From Opitutales bacterium (GTDB lineage: Bacteria; Verrucomicrobiota; Verrucomicrobiia; Opitutales; UBA953): a stretch of 64,000 nucleotides of DNA. The stretch covers positions 38,947 through 102,946 of the forward strand of contig JANRFG010000006.1 in NCBI GenBank assembly GCA_030725715.1. Reading direction: 5' to 3'. Of the stretch, positions 18,998 to 28,292 are shown piece after piece (the stretch's first letter is position 1; each line of letters starts with the position of its first letter). The position numbers and the translations under genes are program-made. The notes under the pieces are model-generated. The model had not been told where the DNA came from, did no database searches, and worked only from the letters and a program-made list of their open reading frames with translations.

Positions 18998-20449
18998 GGG
19001 AAGCGCGGCGGCGAACGCGGCCCAGATCTCTTCGATCGGCTCGAGGCCGACGGAGATGCGCAGCAGGTCGGGGTCGAGGCCCGCGGCACGGATGCCCGCC
19101 CTGCCCTGCTCGTTCGTCACTTCTTCGAAATGCGCGAGCCAGAGGAACGGAGCGGCCAAGGTGTAGCGGAGTCCGAAGCTCGGGCCCTTGCCGACGGCGA
19201 GGCGGTCATAGACCGCGCGCATGTCGCCGCGCAGTTCGATGGTGATGAGCGCGCCGGCGCCGGCGCCCGGACGGCGGACACGGGCGTACGCTCCGGCGGT
19301 CGGACCTTGGTCGGCGGTGCGCACGCGGGCGACCGCCGGGTGCGCGGCGAGACGACGCACGAGTTCGGCGGCGTTGGCGGAGAGACGGCGGGTGACTTCC
19401 TCCATGCGGCCGATCTGCGCGGCGAGCGCGCGGAGGTCGAGCGCGTGCAAAGGCTCCAGGCGGCGACGCGCGGCGGCGAGCATCGCGGCGGCGTCGGGCC
19501 GGGCGGGATCGATGGCGAGCACGCCGGCCATGACGTCGCCTTCGGAGCCGGCGTATTTCGTCAGGCTCGAGACGACGACGTCGGCGAACGGCAGGACGTC
19601 GACGGAAGCGAGGCCGACGCTGCTCGGATCGAGGAGCAGCTTGGCGCCGTACCGATCACAGAGGGCACGGAGCGCCGGCAGGTCGGCGGTCTCGAGCTGC
19701 GGGTTGTTCGGGATCTCCGTGAGGACGCCGGCGACGGCGCCGCTCGCGAGGAGACGTTCGACCGCGGCGAGGTCGCGCACGTCGGCGACGAAGCGGTACC
19801 TGGCGTCGCGCGCTTTCTCGAAGAGGCGCGCGGAGTCGACATAGAGCCAGCCGAGCTGAATCCACTCGGTGCGACCGCGGGGACGCTGGACGGCTTCGAC
19901 GGCGGCGAGGCCGGCGGCGACCGCGTTCATCCCGGCGGAGGCGATGAGGATGTCCGCCGATGGCACGCCGGCGAGATACGGGGCGAGCGTGGCGCGGATC
20001 GTCGCGGTCGCGGCGGCGCCGTCGACGGGCGCTTCGCCCGCGAGCCAGGCTTCGGCCTGACGCGAGGAGATGAGCGTGCCGGTGTGCTGCACCATCTTCG
20101 CGAGACGCAAGGCGGCGTCGCCGGCGGGCGTCACGGCCAGCCACCAGTCGCCGACGGCGTCGAGCGAAGTCAGCGGCGCGCCGACATGTTCGGCGAGGCG
20201 TCGGGCGGCCGCTTCCGAGACGAGCGGGAAAAGTTCGCCGGTACGGCCGAGGCGGCGCGCGGCTTCCTGCGCGGCCCGCGCGACGAGGGCGTTGCGGACG
20301 AAACGCGGGTAGCCGGAACGCAGCAGGTCCCAGACGCGCGCTTCCTTCCGCTCGTAGCTCTCGACGTCGGCGAGCGTCGGCAGACAGACGACCGTCGCAT
20401 GCGGCGAGTCCGGCAACGTCTCACCCAGCGCTGGCGAAAGGAGCGCCAC
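18992..20449 (-). CDS. Cystathionine gamma-synthase-like PLP enzyme, fungal-type
   Basis: A 485-residue Cys/Met-metabolism PLP enzyme. The PLP-binding Lys is in SSLTKYAGSEGDVMAG near residue 297, preceded by LLLDPSSVG and TEIPNNPQLE, and the C-terminus has LRISVGLEPIEEI. Unlike the roughly 380-residue bacterial MetB, it has about 110 extra N-terminal residues containing SPHATVVCLPTL and LRSGYPRFVRN, the pattern I associate with fungal cystathionine gamma-synthases (PHAVSVSLPTW, GYPRFF). It starts with GTG at 20449, 2 nt after the lysA stop. The role is probably O-acylhomoserine sulfhydrylation or transsulfuration towards methionine; the exact substrate is uncertain. Confidence 0.75.
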   Translation of the reverse strand: MALLSPALGETLPDSPHATVVCLPTLADVESYERKEARVWDLLRSGYPRFVRNALVARAAQEAARRLGRTGELFPLVSEAAARRLAEHVGAPLTSLDAVGDWWLAVTPAGDAALRLAKMVQHTGTLISSRQAEAWLAGEAPVDGAAATATIRATLAPYLAGVPSADILIASAGMNAVAAGLAAVEAVQRPRGRTEWIQLGWLYVDSARLFEKARDARYRFVADVRDLAAVERLLASGAVAGVLTEIPNNPQLETADLPALRALCDRYGAKLLLDPSSVGLASVDVLPFADVVVSSLTKYAGSEGDVMAGVLAIDPARPDAAAMLAAARRRLEPLHALDLRALAAQIGRMEEVTRRLSANAAELVRRLAAHPAVARVRTADQGPTAGAYARVRRPGAGAGALITIELRGDMRAVYDRLAVGKGPSFGLRYTLAAPFLWLAHFEEVTNEQGRAGIRAAGLDPDLLRISVGLEPIEEIWAAFAAALPK

Positions 20450-20451
20450 GT

Positions 20452-21708
20452 TCAGAGACCTTCGGCGGGCAGTTCGTTCTGGAGGATCTGCTCGAGGGAC
20501 TGGCGGCGACGGATGAGCGAGAAGCCGCCGTCGCGACGGAGGAGGACTTCCGGGGCTTCGGGGAACGAATTGTAATTCTTGGTGCTCATCCCGGCGCAGT
20601 AGGCGCCGGCGCCGCCGATCACGCAGAGATCGCCCGGGACGGCGACAGGCAGACGACGCGTGGCGAGCGTCTCCGGTTCGCCGGGCGCGCAGCTGATGAG
20701 GTCGCCCGATTCGCAGCAGTGTCCGACGATCACGTAGTCGCGTTCACCGGCGGCGGGCTTCGCAGGATAGAGGTGCACCGGATGCTGCGAGCCGTAGAGC
20801 GAAGGACGCAGGATCTCCGTCATGCCGGAGTCGAGCTTGAGGAATTCGCGGGCGCCGGTGGAGACGACGTCCTGGACGCGGGAGACGACCGCGCCGGCGT
20901 TGGCGACGAGGAACGTGCCGGGCTCGATCTCCAAGCGGAGCCTGCGGCCGTCGGCCGCGGCGAACTTCTCGAAGGCGACCTTGACCGGCGCGCCGACGAC
21001 CTGCGGGTCGGTGCCCTTCTCCGTCGATACGCGCGCGACCTTGTAGCCGCCGCCGAGGTTGAGGGTCTGGACGGTCGGGAAGCGGGCGACGAGCGCGAGG
21101 CTGGCGGCGGAGACTTCCTGCCAGACCAGCGGATCGCTGCCGGAGCCGATATGGGTGTGGACGCGGACGACCTTGAGGCCGTACTGCTTCACGATGGCCT
21201 GAGCCTGGTCGGCCCATTCGTGCCAGATGCCGAAGGAGGAGTCGGGGCCGCCGACGTTGGTCTTACCGTTGCCGCCCGAACCCTTGCCGGGGTTGAAGCG
21301 CAGGCCGACCTCATGGCCGGGGAGGGCCTGGCCGATGCGTTCGAGCTGGAGGAGGGAGCAGGCGTTCACGTGCACGCCCTTATTAAGGAGGGGCGCGAAA
21401 TCCTCCGGCAGCTCCTGGGAGGAAAGCGAGATCCGGTCGGCCGGGACCCCGGCGTACATGGCGCGGCGGACTTCCCAGCCCGAGCTGGCGTCGAAATGGA
21501 GCCCTTTGTTGGCGAAGACCTTGAGGATGGCCGCGTTCGGGCAGGCCTTCATCGCGAAACGGACCGTCAGCCCGAAGGCGTTCGGGAACGCCAGCATGGC
21601 GTCGGCCTGGGCCTCGAGGGTCGCCTGGTCGTAGACGTAGCAAGGGGTGCCATGGGCCGCCGCGATCTGGCGGGCCGGGTCAGGAAGAAGGAAGCGGTGA
21701 TTTTCCAC
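20452..21708 (-). CDS. lysA: Diaminopimelate decarboxylase
   Basis: Decarboxylates meso-diaminopimelate to lysine. The 418-residue protein has the PLP-Lys motif FAMKACPN near residue 50, the signatures [17 protein letters not shown] and [13 protein letters not shown], and the catalytic Cys in CCESGDLI. The reading frame is open far upstream, but homology begins at about the GTG at 21708 ([11 protein letters not shown]); upstream is antisense to mnmE. It is probably co-transcribed with the downstream PLP enzyme, linking lysine and methionine branches of the aspartate family. Confidence 0.88.
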   Translation of the reverse strand: MENHRFLLPDPARQIAAAHGTPCYVYDQATLEAQADAMLAFPNAFGLTVRFAMKACPNAAILKVFANKGLHFDASSGWEVRRAMYAGVPADRISLSSQELPEDFAPLLNKGVHVNACSLLQLERIGQALPGHEVGLRFNPGKGSGGNGKTNVGGPDSSFGIWHEWADQAQAIVKQYGLKVVRVHTHIGSGSDPLVWQEVSAASLALVARFPTVQTLNLGGGYKVARVSTEKGTDPQVVGAPVKVAFEKFAAADGRRLRLEIEPGTFLVANAGAVVSRVQDVVSTGAREFLKLDSGMTEILRPSLYGSQHPVHLYPAKPAAGERDYVIVGHCCESGDLISCAPGEPETLATRRLPVAVPGDLCVIGGAGAYCAGMSTKNYNSFPEAPEVLLRRDGGFSLIRRRQSLEQILQNELPAEGL

Positions 21709-21829
21709 GGGAGTGTCTCGGGCGGACTTTGGCAGGCCCGCCCTTCCCTTCCAGCCTTTTTGCGGACGTATGACACCGCTTGCCTCCCCTCCCCTCGCCC
21801 CTTGGGATGACCTCGGCTCACGCCTTCCC

Positions 21830-23188
21830 ATGTCCGTCACCGAGACCATCGTCGCCGCCGCGACTCCTGCGGGCCGTTCGGCCCTGGCGATCGTCCGCGT
21901 CGACGGACCGCTCGCCGCGACCATCGCGACCGCCGCGCTCGGCCGGAAGTCGCCGCCCGCGGAGAAGAAGTCGACCCTCGGCATCTGGCGCGACCAGGCC
22001 GGCGCGCCGATCGACCAGGTCGTGGCCGTGCTCTGGTCCGCCGGACGTTCGTTCACCGGCAATGATTCGCTCGAGATCACCTGCCATGGCAACCCGCTGC
22101 TCGTGCGCCGGATCACCGAAGACTGCCTCGCGCGCGGCGGCCGCCTCGCCGAGCCCGGCGAGTTCACCCGGCGCTCGTACCTCGCGGGCCGCATCGACCT
22201 GACGCAGGCCGAAGCCGTCGCCGACCTGATCCACGCCAGCTCCGAACGCGCGCTCGCCTCGGCGCGGCGCATGCTCGCCGGCGAGCTCGGCCGGCACGTC
22301 GCCCGCTGGAGCGACCGCACGTTGCAGGTCCTCGCCGAACTCGAGGCCCACATCGATTTCCCCGAAGAAGACCTCCCGCCGGAGGACCCGCGCGGCCCTG
22401 CGGCCCGCTTGGCCGAAATCGCGTCAGAACTTTCCGCATACGCCCGCACCGCGAAGCACGACGGCGCCCTGCGGGCCGGCCTGCGCGTGGCCGTCGTCGG
22501 CGCGCCGAACGCCGGCAAGTCGAGCCTGCTCAACGCGCTGACCGGCGCCGAACGCGCGATCGTGAGCCCGGAAGCCGGCACCACGCGCGACTACCTCGAA
22601 GCGCCCGTCGCCGGCCTGCCGCTCGCCGTCACCGCGATCGACACCGCCGGCCTGCGCGACGGCGGCTCGACGGTCGAGAACCTCGGCATGACGCGCTCGC
22701 TCGAACAGGCGCGCAGCGCTCATCTTCTCCTCCTGGTCGTCGACGCTTCGGCCGAGCCCCCTGCCCTGCCCGCAGAACTCGTCGCCTTGCTCGACCCCGC
22801 GCGCACGCTCGTGGTCGCGAACAAAGCGGACCTCCCCCCGCACCCCACGCAGAAAGATTTCCTGCCTCAGCTCACCAAACTGTCGGCCTGCCTCCTGGAT
22901 GGCCGCGACGCCGAGCAGCTGCGCGCCAAGCTCGGCGACTTCCTGATCACCCAGGAGATCGCCCCGGGCGCCGAAGAGCTCGTCGTCTCGGTCCGCCACG
23001 CCGAGGCCATGGCCCGGGCGGCGGTCGCCCTGACCGAAGCCGGCGGCCACCTGAAGGCCCCGATCCAGACCGAGCTGGCGGCCGCCCAGGCCCGGGCCGC
23101 CCTGGACGCCCTGGGGGAGATCGTCGGACGCATCGATAATGAGCGTATGCTGGACAAGCTCTTTGCTTCCTTCTGCATAGGTAAGTGA
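21830..23188 (+). CDS. mnmE: tRNA modification GTPase MnmE
   Basis: With MnmG it installs the 5-carboxymethylaminomethyl group on wobble U34. The 452-residue protein has the N-terminal tetrahydrofolate-binding domain ([20 protein letters not shown]), a helical domain, the GTPase G1 [12 protein letters not shown] near residue 225, G2 TTRD, G3 DTAG, G4 NKAD, and the C-terminal CIGK whose Cys is conserved in the family. The ATG at 21830 gives the standard N-terminus; an in-frame ATG 60 nt upstream is less likely. Its stop is followed 23 nt later by the mnmG start. Confidence 0.95.
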   Translation: MSVTETIVAAATPAGRSALAIVRVDGPLAATIATAALGRKSPPAEKKSTLGIWRDQAGAPIDQVVAVLWSAGRSFTGNDSLEITCHGNPLLVRRITEDCLARGGRLAEPGEFTRRSYLAGRIDLTQAEAVADLIHASSERALASARRMLAGELGRHVARWSDRTLQVLAELEAHIDFPEEDLPPEDPRGPAARLAEIASELSAYARTAKHDGALRAGLRVAVVGAPNAGKSSLLNALTGAERAIVSPEAGTTRDYLEAPVAGLPLAVTAIDTAGLRDGGSTVENLGMTRSLEQARSAHLLLLVVDASAEPPALPAELVALLDPARTLVVANKADLPPHPTQKDFLPQLTKLSACLLDGRDAEQLRAKLGDFLITQEIAPGAEELVVSVRHAEAMARAAVALTEAGGHLKAPIQTELAAAQARAALDALGEIVGRIDNERMLDKLFASFCIGK

Positions 23189-23211
23189 TTCCCTCCGGTG
23201 AGGGAGCGCCT

Positions 23212-25092
23212 ATGCGACCTCACAAACAAATCCGCCTCGGGCCCGACCGCCCCTACGACGTCATCGTCTGCGGGGCCGGCCATGCCGGCGTGGAAGCCGC
23301 CCTGGCCGCGGCCCGCATGGGCGTGGACGTCCTGCTCCTGACGGGCAACGTCGACACCATCGCCCAGATGAGCTGCAACCCCGCCATCGGGGGGCAGGCC
23401 AAGGGGCATATCGTCCGGGAGATCGACGCCCTCGGGGGCGAGATGGGCCTGACCGCCGATGTCACCGGCATCCAGTTCCGCCTGCTCAACTCTTCCAAGG
23501 GCCCGGCCGTCCAGGCTCCCCGCGCCCAGTGTGATAAGAAGGCGTACCAGTTCCGGATGAAGCACCTCTGCGAGCTGCAGGAAGGCCTGACCATCTTCCA
23601 GGCCCAAGTCACCGGGCTGATCTTCAAGGCCGGCGCCGTCGTCGGTGTACAGACCAACTTGGATCTCGATTTCCATGGTAAGACCGTGGTCGTCACTACG
23701 GGTACTTTCTTGCGTGGCCTGATGCATATCGGGGCGAATAAGACCGAAGGCGGACGGCTGGGTGATTTTAGTGCTAAGTCCTTGTCAGCCAGTTTCTTAG
23801 AGGCTGGAATTGAACTCCAAAGACTTAAGACGGGCACCCCTCCGCGTATCCTCGGTTCCTCCATTGATTTCAGCAAGTGCGAAGAGCAGCCGGGCGATGC
23901 CTGCCCTACCCTTTTCGCCTTCCACGACACCCGTCAGCAGACCGATTTGTTCCACGTGGAACAAGCGGGTGAACGCCTCCCCGGGTGGACTCCTGGGAGC
24001 GACCAGGTTTCTTGTTGGATGACGGAGGCCACGGGCGCCACCGGCAAGATCGTCCAAGAGAACCTCCACCTCTCCCCCCTCTATGGAGGCGAGATCGCCG
24101 GGGTCGGTCCGCGCTACTGCCCTTCCATCGAGGACAAGTTCGTGAAGTTCTCGGATAAGGACGCCCATAAGCTCTACCTCGAGCCCGAAGGCCGTAATAC
24201 CGACGAATGGTATATCAACGGCCTGTCGACCTCCCTGCCCTTTACCGTCCAGCTGCAGATGCTGGCTTCGGTCCCAGGATTGGAGAAAGCCGTCATGCTA
24301 CGCCCGGCCTATGCCGTAGAGTACGATTTCGCGCCCCCGACCCAGCTCTACCCCACCCTGGAGTCCAAAAAGGTCGATGCCCTCTTCTTTGCCGGCCAGA
24401 TCAATGGTACGTCTGGCTATGAGGAAGCCGCCGCCCAAGGCCTAGTGGCCGGGGTTAACGCCGCCTGTAAGATCAAAGGCCAGACTCCCATGGTCCTAGG
24501 CCGCGACGAGGCCTATATCGGCGTCCTCATTGACGACCTCGTGACTAAAGGCACCCAGGAGCCTTACCGGATGTTCACCAGCCGGGCTGAATTCCGTCTA
24601 TTGTTCAATCACGGCAGCGCTGAACTTCGTCTGAAGGATAAAATCGCTGAATTCGGCCTCGTACCCCCTGATCGGCTATCCCGCATACAGGCCAAGGCCC
24701 AAAAGGTCTCCCATTGGATTGAATACCTCGAGAAACTGGCGATCCCGGGCGGGATCGCGGGAGATGTCATCCGCCGTAACTGGGATTCGACCCCCAAGGA
24801 CTTGCCGCCGACATTCCTTGCCGAAGCACCCGAGGTTCAGGCCGAAGTCATGTATCGGGTCAAATACCGCGGCTATCTGGAGCGCGAAACGCGGAACGCC
24901 CGCAAGCTTCACGACCTGGATTCCTTTAAGGTGCCTGAAGGCTTTGATTTTCTAAAAGCCTACGGCTTGCGAATCGAGGCCCGCCAGAAGCTCCAGACCA
25001 TCCAGCCCAAGACCCTGGGTCAGGCCAGCCGGATCAGCGGGGTGAACCCGGCCGACATCTCGCTACTGATGGTCCTTTTCCGCTCTAAGTAA
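23212..25092 (+). CDS. mnmG: tRNA modification FAD protein MnmG (GidA)
   Basis: The FAD partner of MnmE. The 626 residues begin with the dinucleotide-binding [21 protein letters not shown] and [24 protein letters not shown], and later have [26 protein letters not shown] and [11 protein letters not shown] chose the ATG at 23212 because GGTGAGGG lies 7 nt upstream; a GTG overlapping the mnmE stop (GTGA, 23185) is in frame. A segment near residues 225-265 differs from the family's usual sequence and carries a parS site coding for LFHVEQ. Composition falls to about half GC around 23761-23880, against about three quarters in mnmE. Confidence 0.95.
   Translation: MRPHKQIRLGPDRPYDVIVCGAGHAGVEAALAAARMGVDVLLLTGNVDTIAQMSCNPAIGGQAKGHIVREIDALGGEMGLTADVTGIQFRLLNSSKGPAVQAPRAQCDKKAYQFRMKHLCELQEGLTIFQAQVTGLIFKAGAVVGVQTNLDLDFHGKTVVVTTGTFLRGLMHIGANKTEGGRLGDFSAKSLSASFLEAGIELQRLKTGTPPRILGSSIDFSKCEEQPGDACPTLFAFHDTRQQTDLFHVEQAGERLPGWTPGSDQVSCWMTEATGATGKIVQENLHLSPLYGGEIAGVGPRYCPSIEDKFVKFSDKDAHKLYLEPEGRNTDEWYINGLSTSLPFTVQLQMLASVPGLEKAVMLRPAYAVEYDFAPPTQLYPTLESKKVDALFFAGQINGTSGYEEAAAQGLVAGVNAACKIKGQTPMVLGRDEAYIGVLIDDLVTKGTQEPYRMFTSRAEFRLLFNHGSAELRLKDKIAEFGLVPPDRLSRIQAKAQKVSHWIEYLEKLAIPGGIAGDVIRRNWDSTPKDLPPTFLAEAPEVQAEVMYRVKYRGYLERETRNARKLHDLDSFKVPEGFDFLKAYGLRIEARQKLQTIQPKTLGQASRISGVNPADISLLMVLFRSK
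23947..23964. other. parS site 1 (ParB-binding centromere), inside mnmG
   Basis: A perfect palindrome TGTTCCACGTGGAACA at 23948-23963, extended by one T/A pair on each side. It matches the consensus TGTTNCACGTGNAACA of chromosomal parS at all defined positions. It is in the mnmG reading frame. Confidence 0.88.
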
Positions 25093-25122
25093 GGAGCGCA
25101 TCCAGAGGGGGGAGGGAAGGGA

Positions 25123-25142
25123 GGTGTTCCACGTGGAACACC
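25123..25142. other. parS site 2, just after mnmG
   Basis: The same 16-bp palindrome TGTTCCACGTGGAACA at 25125-25140, extended to a 20-bp perfect palindrome by GG/CC flanks, 32 bp after the mnmG stop. The two sites are about 1.18 kb apart. Confidence 0.9.
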
Positions 25143-25169
25143 CCTATGTAAAGATTGTGGCCGCACGGT

Positions 25170-25198
25170 GTGACGGTCATGTTTCTAAAATCTATAAA
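25170..25198 (+). promoter_or_regulatory. Candidate promoter of the phoB-phoR-like pair
   Basis: GTGACG (25170-25175) and TATAAA (25193-25198) are separated by 17 bp in the only AT-rich stretch of the gap after mnmG. This would give a leader of about 105 nt before the phoB-like ATG. I saw no clear Pho box. The rest of the 218-bp gap holds parS site 2 and nothing else recognisable. Confidence 0.45.
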
Positions 25199-25310
25199 TA
25201 CTTGGCGAGCAATGACATATGGAACAAATAGAGGTGCGTCACGCAACCGCCATCATTGACACCTAACTCTGGCGCTACGGGGCCTGGTGCTTTTAAGTGA
25301 GGGCGCACCC

Positions 25311-26006
25311 ATGGACGCCGAACATCTCAAGCGCATCTTGATCGTCGACGACGAAGCCGACGTCACCGAGCTCTTGGACTATAAGTTCAAGCAGGCGGGC
25401 TACGCCATCCGGACGCTCAACGACCCGCTGCGGGCCATCGGCCTCGCGCGGGACTTCCGCCCGGACCTGATCATCCTCGACGTGATGATGCCGGAACTCA
25501 CCGGCGTGCAGCTGCTCCGCATGATCCGCGCCGACGCGCTGCTCCAGGACACGCCCGTGATCTTCCTCACGGCCAAGGGCGAGACGGTCGACAAGGTGAA
25601 GGGCCTCGAGTCCGGCGCCGACGACTACGTGACCAAGCCTTTCGACGCGCGCGAGCTGATGCTCCGCGCCCAGGCGCTCCTGCGCCGCGCCAAGTCCGCC
25701 GCCGCCCAGCCGACGACGCGGCTCGCCGCCGGCGCGCTGCTCCTCGACATCGAGCGGCATGAAGTGACCGCGGCGGGCAAGCCCGTCGACCTCACGGCGA
25801 CCGAGTTCAAGCTGCTCCGCCTGCTCCTCGAGCGGAAGGGCAGGGTGCAGTCGCGGGAAGAACTGCTTTCGGACGTGTGGAATTATTCGCCCGACCTCGA
25901 GACGCGCACCGTGGACACGCACGTCCGCCGCCTGCGCGAGAAACTCGGACCGGCCGGCGACGTGATCGATACGGTGCGCGGCGTCGGTTATCGCGTGAAC
26001 GGCTGA
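25311..26006 (+). CDS. phoB: OmpR/PhoB-family response regulator
   Basis: A 231-residue two-component regulator. The receiver domain (residues 8-122) has the acidic pair VDDEAD, phospho-acceptor Asp57 in IILDVMM, and Lys in VTKPF. A winged-helix domain of OmpR type follows (about 135-230) with LTATEFKLLRLLLERKG, TVDTHVRRLREKLG and IDTVRGVGYRV. The ATG at 25311 has AGTGAGGG 7 nt upstream, the same arrangement as mnmG. The neighbouring kinase and PstS-like protein suggest phosphate control, hence the symbol, but this is inference. Confidence 0.8.
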   Translation: MDAEHLKRILIVDDEADVTELLDYKFKQAGYAIRTLNDPLRAIGLARDFRPDLIILDVMMPELTGVQLLRMIRADALLQDTPVIFLTAKGETVDKVKGLESGADDYVTKPFDARELMLRAQALLRRAKSAAAQPTTRLAAGALLLDIERHEVTAAGKPVDLTATEFKLLRLLLERKGRVQSREELLSDVWNYSPDLETRTVDTHVRRLREKLGPAGDVIDTVRGVGYRVNG

Positions 26007-26055
26007 ACCGCTTTGCGCTCGCGCGTCCCCGCGCCGCCGACAGCATCCGAAGCCG

Positions 26056-27297
26056 ATGACCTGGCTCCCTTGGCTGCTCCTGCTCGCGCTCGGCGCGGCC
26101 GCCGTCTGGGCGCTGGGGGAACACGGCGCGCACCTCCGCTGGGCGCGGCGCGCCTTGCGCGGTGACGCCGACGCGAAGCGCCCGCAGGGGTGGCTCGTCC
26201 GGGCCCTGCAGCTGGAGGAGCTCTTCATGGCGATCGAGCGCCGGGCCGAGAACGAGGACGAGATCCGCGCCGCCGCGGGGCGGCGCATCGAGGCCTTGCT
26301 GGCGCCGCTCACCGACGCGGTGCTCGTCGTCGACGCGCAGGACCGCCTCCGTCTCGCGAACCCGGCGGCGGTGGCCTTGTTCGGGCTCGCCGAGGAGGAC
26401 ATCGGCGGCCCGGTCGTGCCGCTCGTCCGCAGCGCGGACTTCATCGAACTGATCCGGCGCGTCCGCGGCGAAGGCGACGCGCGCGCCACGCTGCTCCTCA
26501 ACCGCGCGCCCCTGGCCGACGTCTGGCTGCAGGCCGCCGGCGCCCGCACCGACCCGGAGGCGTTCGGCGAGGACGCCGCGATCTTCGTGCTCGCGGACGT
26601 GACCGCGCTGAAGCGCCTGCAGGCCATGGAGCGCGACTTCGTGACGAACGTCTCGCATGACCTCCGGACGCCGGTGACGATCCTGCGCGGCTACGCGGAG
26701 ACGCTCGCCGAAGACCAGGCGACGATGTCGGCCGAAGACCGCGCGCGCTTCACGCAGAAGATCGTGGGCTCCGTCGGCCGCCTCCAAGGGCTCGTCGAAG
26801 GCCTGCTCGCGCTGGCGAGCCTCGAGTCATCCCGCGAGGTCCGGCGCGAAGCCGGCGCGCTGCACGCGGCGGCGCGCGAGGTGGCCGCGGAGTTCGAAGC
26901 CCGCTGCAAGGCCGCGGGCGTCACGATCGGCCTGGAGCTGACGGCGCAGCAGGACGTCGGCGCCGACCCGATCCAGGCGCGCCGGCTCATCCAGAACCTG
27001 ATCGACAATGCGCTGGCCCACGCCGCCGGGCTGACCCGGCTCCGGATCACGACCCGAGACACGGAGGACGGGACCGAACTGAGCGTCGAAGACGACGGGG
27101 CGGGGGTGACGAACGCCGACCTGCCGAGGCTCTTCGATCGCTTCTACCGGACCGACAAATCTCGACGGGCAGGCGGCAGCGGCCTGGGCCTGAGCATCGT
27201 CCGCCAGGTGGCGGAGCTGCATGGCGGCTCGGCCGGGGCCGAACCCGCGCGCCCGAAAGGCCTCCGGGTGATCGTCACCATCCCGCGGGTCGACTGA
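26056..27297 (+). CDS. phoR: Sensor histidine kinase, PhoR-like
   Basis: A 413-residue kinase and the likely partner of the regulator 49 nt upstream. It has one N-terminal membrane helix (residues 2-20), no periplasmic sensor, a PAS domain (about 70-185, starting IEALLAPLTDAVLVVD), the H-box FVTNVSHDLRTPVTILRGY near residue 200, N-box LIQNLIDNALAHA, G1 DDGAGV, F-box FYRTDKSR and G2 GSGLGLSIV. The single helix plus PAS fits PhoR, which senses through the transporter rather than directly. Confidence 0.82.
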   Translation: MTWLPWLLLLALGAAAVWALGEHGAHLRWARRALRGDADAKRPQGWLVRALQLEELFMAIERRAENEDEIRAAAGRRIEALLAPLTDAVLVVDAQDRLRLANPAAVALFGLAEEDIGGPVVPLVRSADFIELIRRVRGEGDARATLLLNRAPLADVWLQAAGARTDPEAFGEDAAIFVLADVTALKRLQAMERDFVTNVSHDLRTPVTILRGYAETLAEDQATMSAEDRARFTQKIVGSVGRLQGLVEGLLALASLESSREVRREAGALHAAAREVAAEFEARCKAAGVTIGLELTAQQDVGADPIQARRLIQNLIDNALAHAAGLTRLRITTRDTEDGTELSVEDDGAGVTNADLPRLFDRFYRTDKSRRAGGSGLGLSIVRQVAELHGGSAGAEPARPKGLRVIVTIPRVD

Positions 27298-27309
27298 AGG
27301 TCCCGAAAT

Positions 27310-27339
27310 GAAAAACCCGCCGGGTTTCGGCGGGTTTTG
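27310..27339. terminator. Bidirectional terminator between phoR and tRNA-Gly
   Basis: AAAACCCGCC pairs with GGCGGGTTTT, with flanking A- and T-runs on both sides, so it can stop transcription from phoR rightwards and from the tRNA/PBP gene leftwards. Confidence 0.88.
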
Positions 27340-27354
27340 GCTCCATTTTTAAAG

Positions 27355-27429
27355 TGGAGCGCGCGACTGGACTTGAACCAGCAACAGCCACCTTGGCAAG
27401 GTGGTACTCTACCATTGAGCTACGCGCGC
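27355..27429 (-). tRNA. tRNA-Gly, anticodon GCC, CCA encoded
   Basis: The minus strand folds into a full cloverleaf: acceptor stem GCGCGCG / CGCGCGC, D-arm GCTC-AATGGTA-GAGT, anticodon arm CCACC-TTGCCAA-GGTGG with anticodon GCC, T-arm GCTGG-TTCAAGT-CCAGT with one G-U pair, discriminator U and an encoded CCA. The length is 75 nt with CCA. It reads only GGC and GGU codons. Confidence 0.97.
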
Positions 27430-27455
27430 GTTGGACGAGGAGCAGACCAAACGGC

Positions 27456-28292
27456 TCAACGAGTGTCAAGCCTTTGGAGGAAGGCCGTCCGGGCGGCCGC
27501 CGGGGCGGGGGTCAGGCCTTGGTCCGACAGTAAGGCGGCCGCCGCGTCCGAGCAGAGCCAGCGGAGGGCAGGGCGGAGGGTGGCGACTTTGTCCGGGCGG
27601 ACGTAAAGGATGAGCGGCACCTGGAGGGGGTAGTCGCCGTTGTGCACGTTGGTCTCATCCGGACCGTAGGCGGTGGCGGACCGACCGGGGCGACCATCGG
27701 AGACCGGCAGGACCCGGCCGCGGGCGGCCGGGGGCTTGGGTAAGAGGACGATGCTACCCGCCCGTGCGGCGAGGAGGTCGGCCGCCAAGGACGGCTCGAC
27801 GCGGAGCCGGACATCCGGGCGGAACGGCTGGCCTTCGAGGACGAGGCCCTGGAAGACCTCGAGCACCAGCGTGCCGGGCGGAGAGCTCAACGCCGGCGTC
27901 ATGAGTTCCGAACGCGCGGCCGGATCGAGGTCGTTCCAATTGCGCGCCGGCGCCCGGGCGTCGCGGGCATACGCGTTGGCGAGCTGCTCGAAGCTGATCT
28001 GCTCCATGCGGTTGCTCCCGTGCGTCGCGACGACGACCACCGCCGAGGCCAGGCGGAATTCCCTCAGGCCGGCGGCCGGAGCCGCTTCACCAGGACGCAC
28101 CATCAGGATGGCGGCCGCCGAGCGGCCTTCGACCAAGGCGCGTCGGGCAGGCAGGGTGCCCGCGAAATCAGCCGAGTCCTGACCGGCCGCGGCGCGCAGG
28201 CCGGCGGCGAAACGTCCGTCGAGCAGATCGCTGCCGACGACGTCCGCGGCTTGGACGGCGCAGACGAAGAGAAGACCAAGAAGGTGCCTCAC
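27456..28292 (-). CDS. PstS-like periplasmic substrate-binding protein
   Basis: A 278-residue secreted protein. The signal is VRHLLGLLFVCAVQA, and the mature start ADVVGSDLLDGRF followed by GLREFRLASAVVVVATHGSNRMEQISFEQLANAYA is the pattern of PstS-like phosphate-binding domains (strand, then a 'gsN' ligand loop, then the short linker). The C-terminal lobe has NGDYPLQVPLILYV, typical of the PstS family. The GTG start at 28292 overlaps the stop of the regulator gene as GTGA. No pstCAB follows. Position beside a PhoB/PhoR-like pair supports a phosphate-related role. Confidence 0.75.
   Translation of the reverse strand: MRHLLGLLFVCAVQAADVVGSDLLDGRFAAGLRAAAGQDSADFAGTLPARRALVEGRSAAAILMVRPGEAAPAAGLREFRLASAVVVVATHGSNRMEQISFEQLANAYARDARAPARNWNDLDPAARSELMTPALSSPPGTLVLEVFQGLVLEGQPFRPDVRLRVEPSLAADLLAARAGSIVLLPKPPAARGRVLPVSDGRPGRSATAYGPDETNVHNGDYPLQVPLILYVRPDKVATLRPALRWLCSDAAAALLSDQGLTPAPAAARTAFLQRLDTR

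Noticed and set aside
18593-20575. 660-residue plus-strand ORF opposite the PLP enzyme
   Set aside because: It is antisense to the cystathionine gamma-synthase-like gene; only the early part overlaps the real small gene, in another frame.
21770-21829. Earlier ATG for mnmE giving 20 extra residues
   Set aside because: The family N-terminus begins at 21830, and the extra residues are low complexity with no support.
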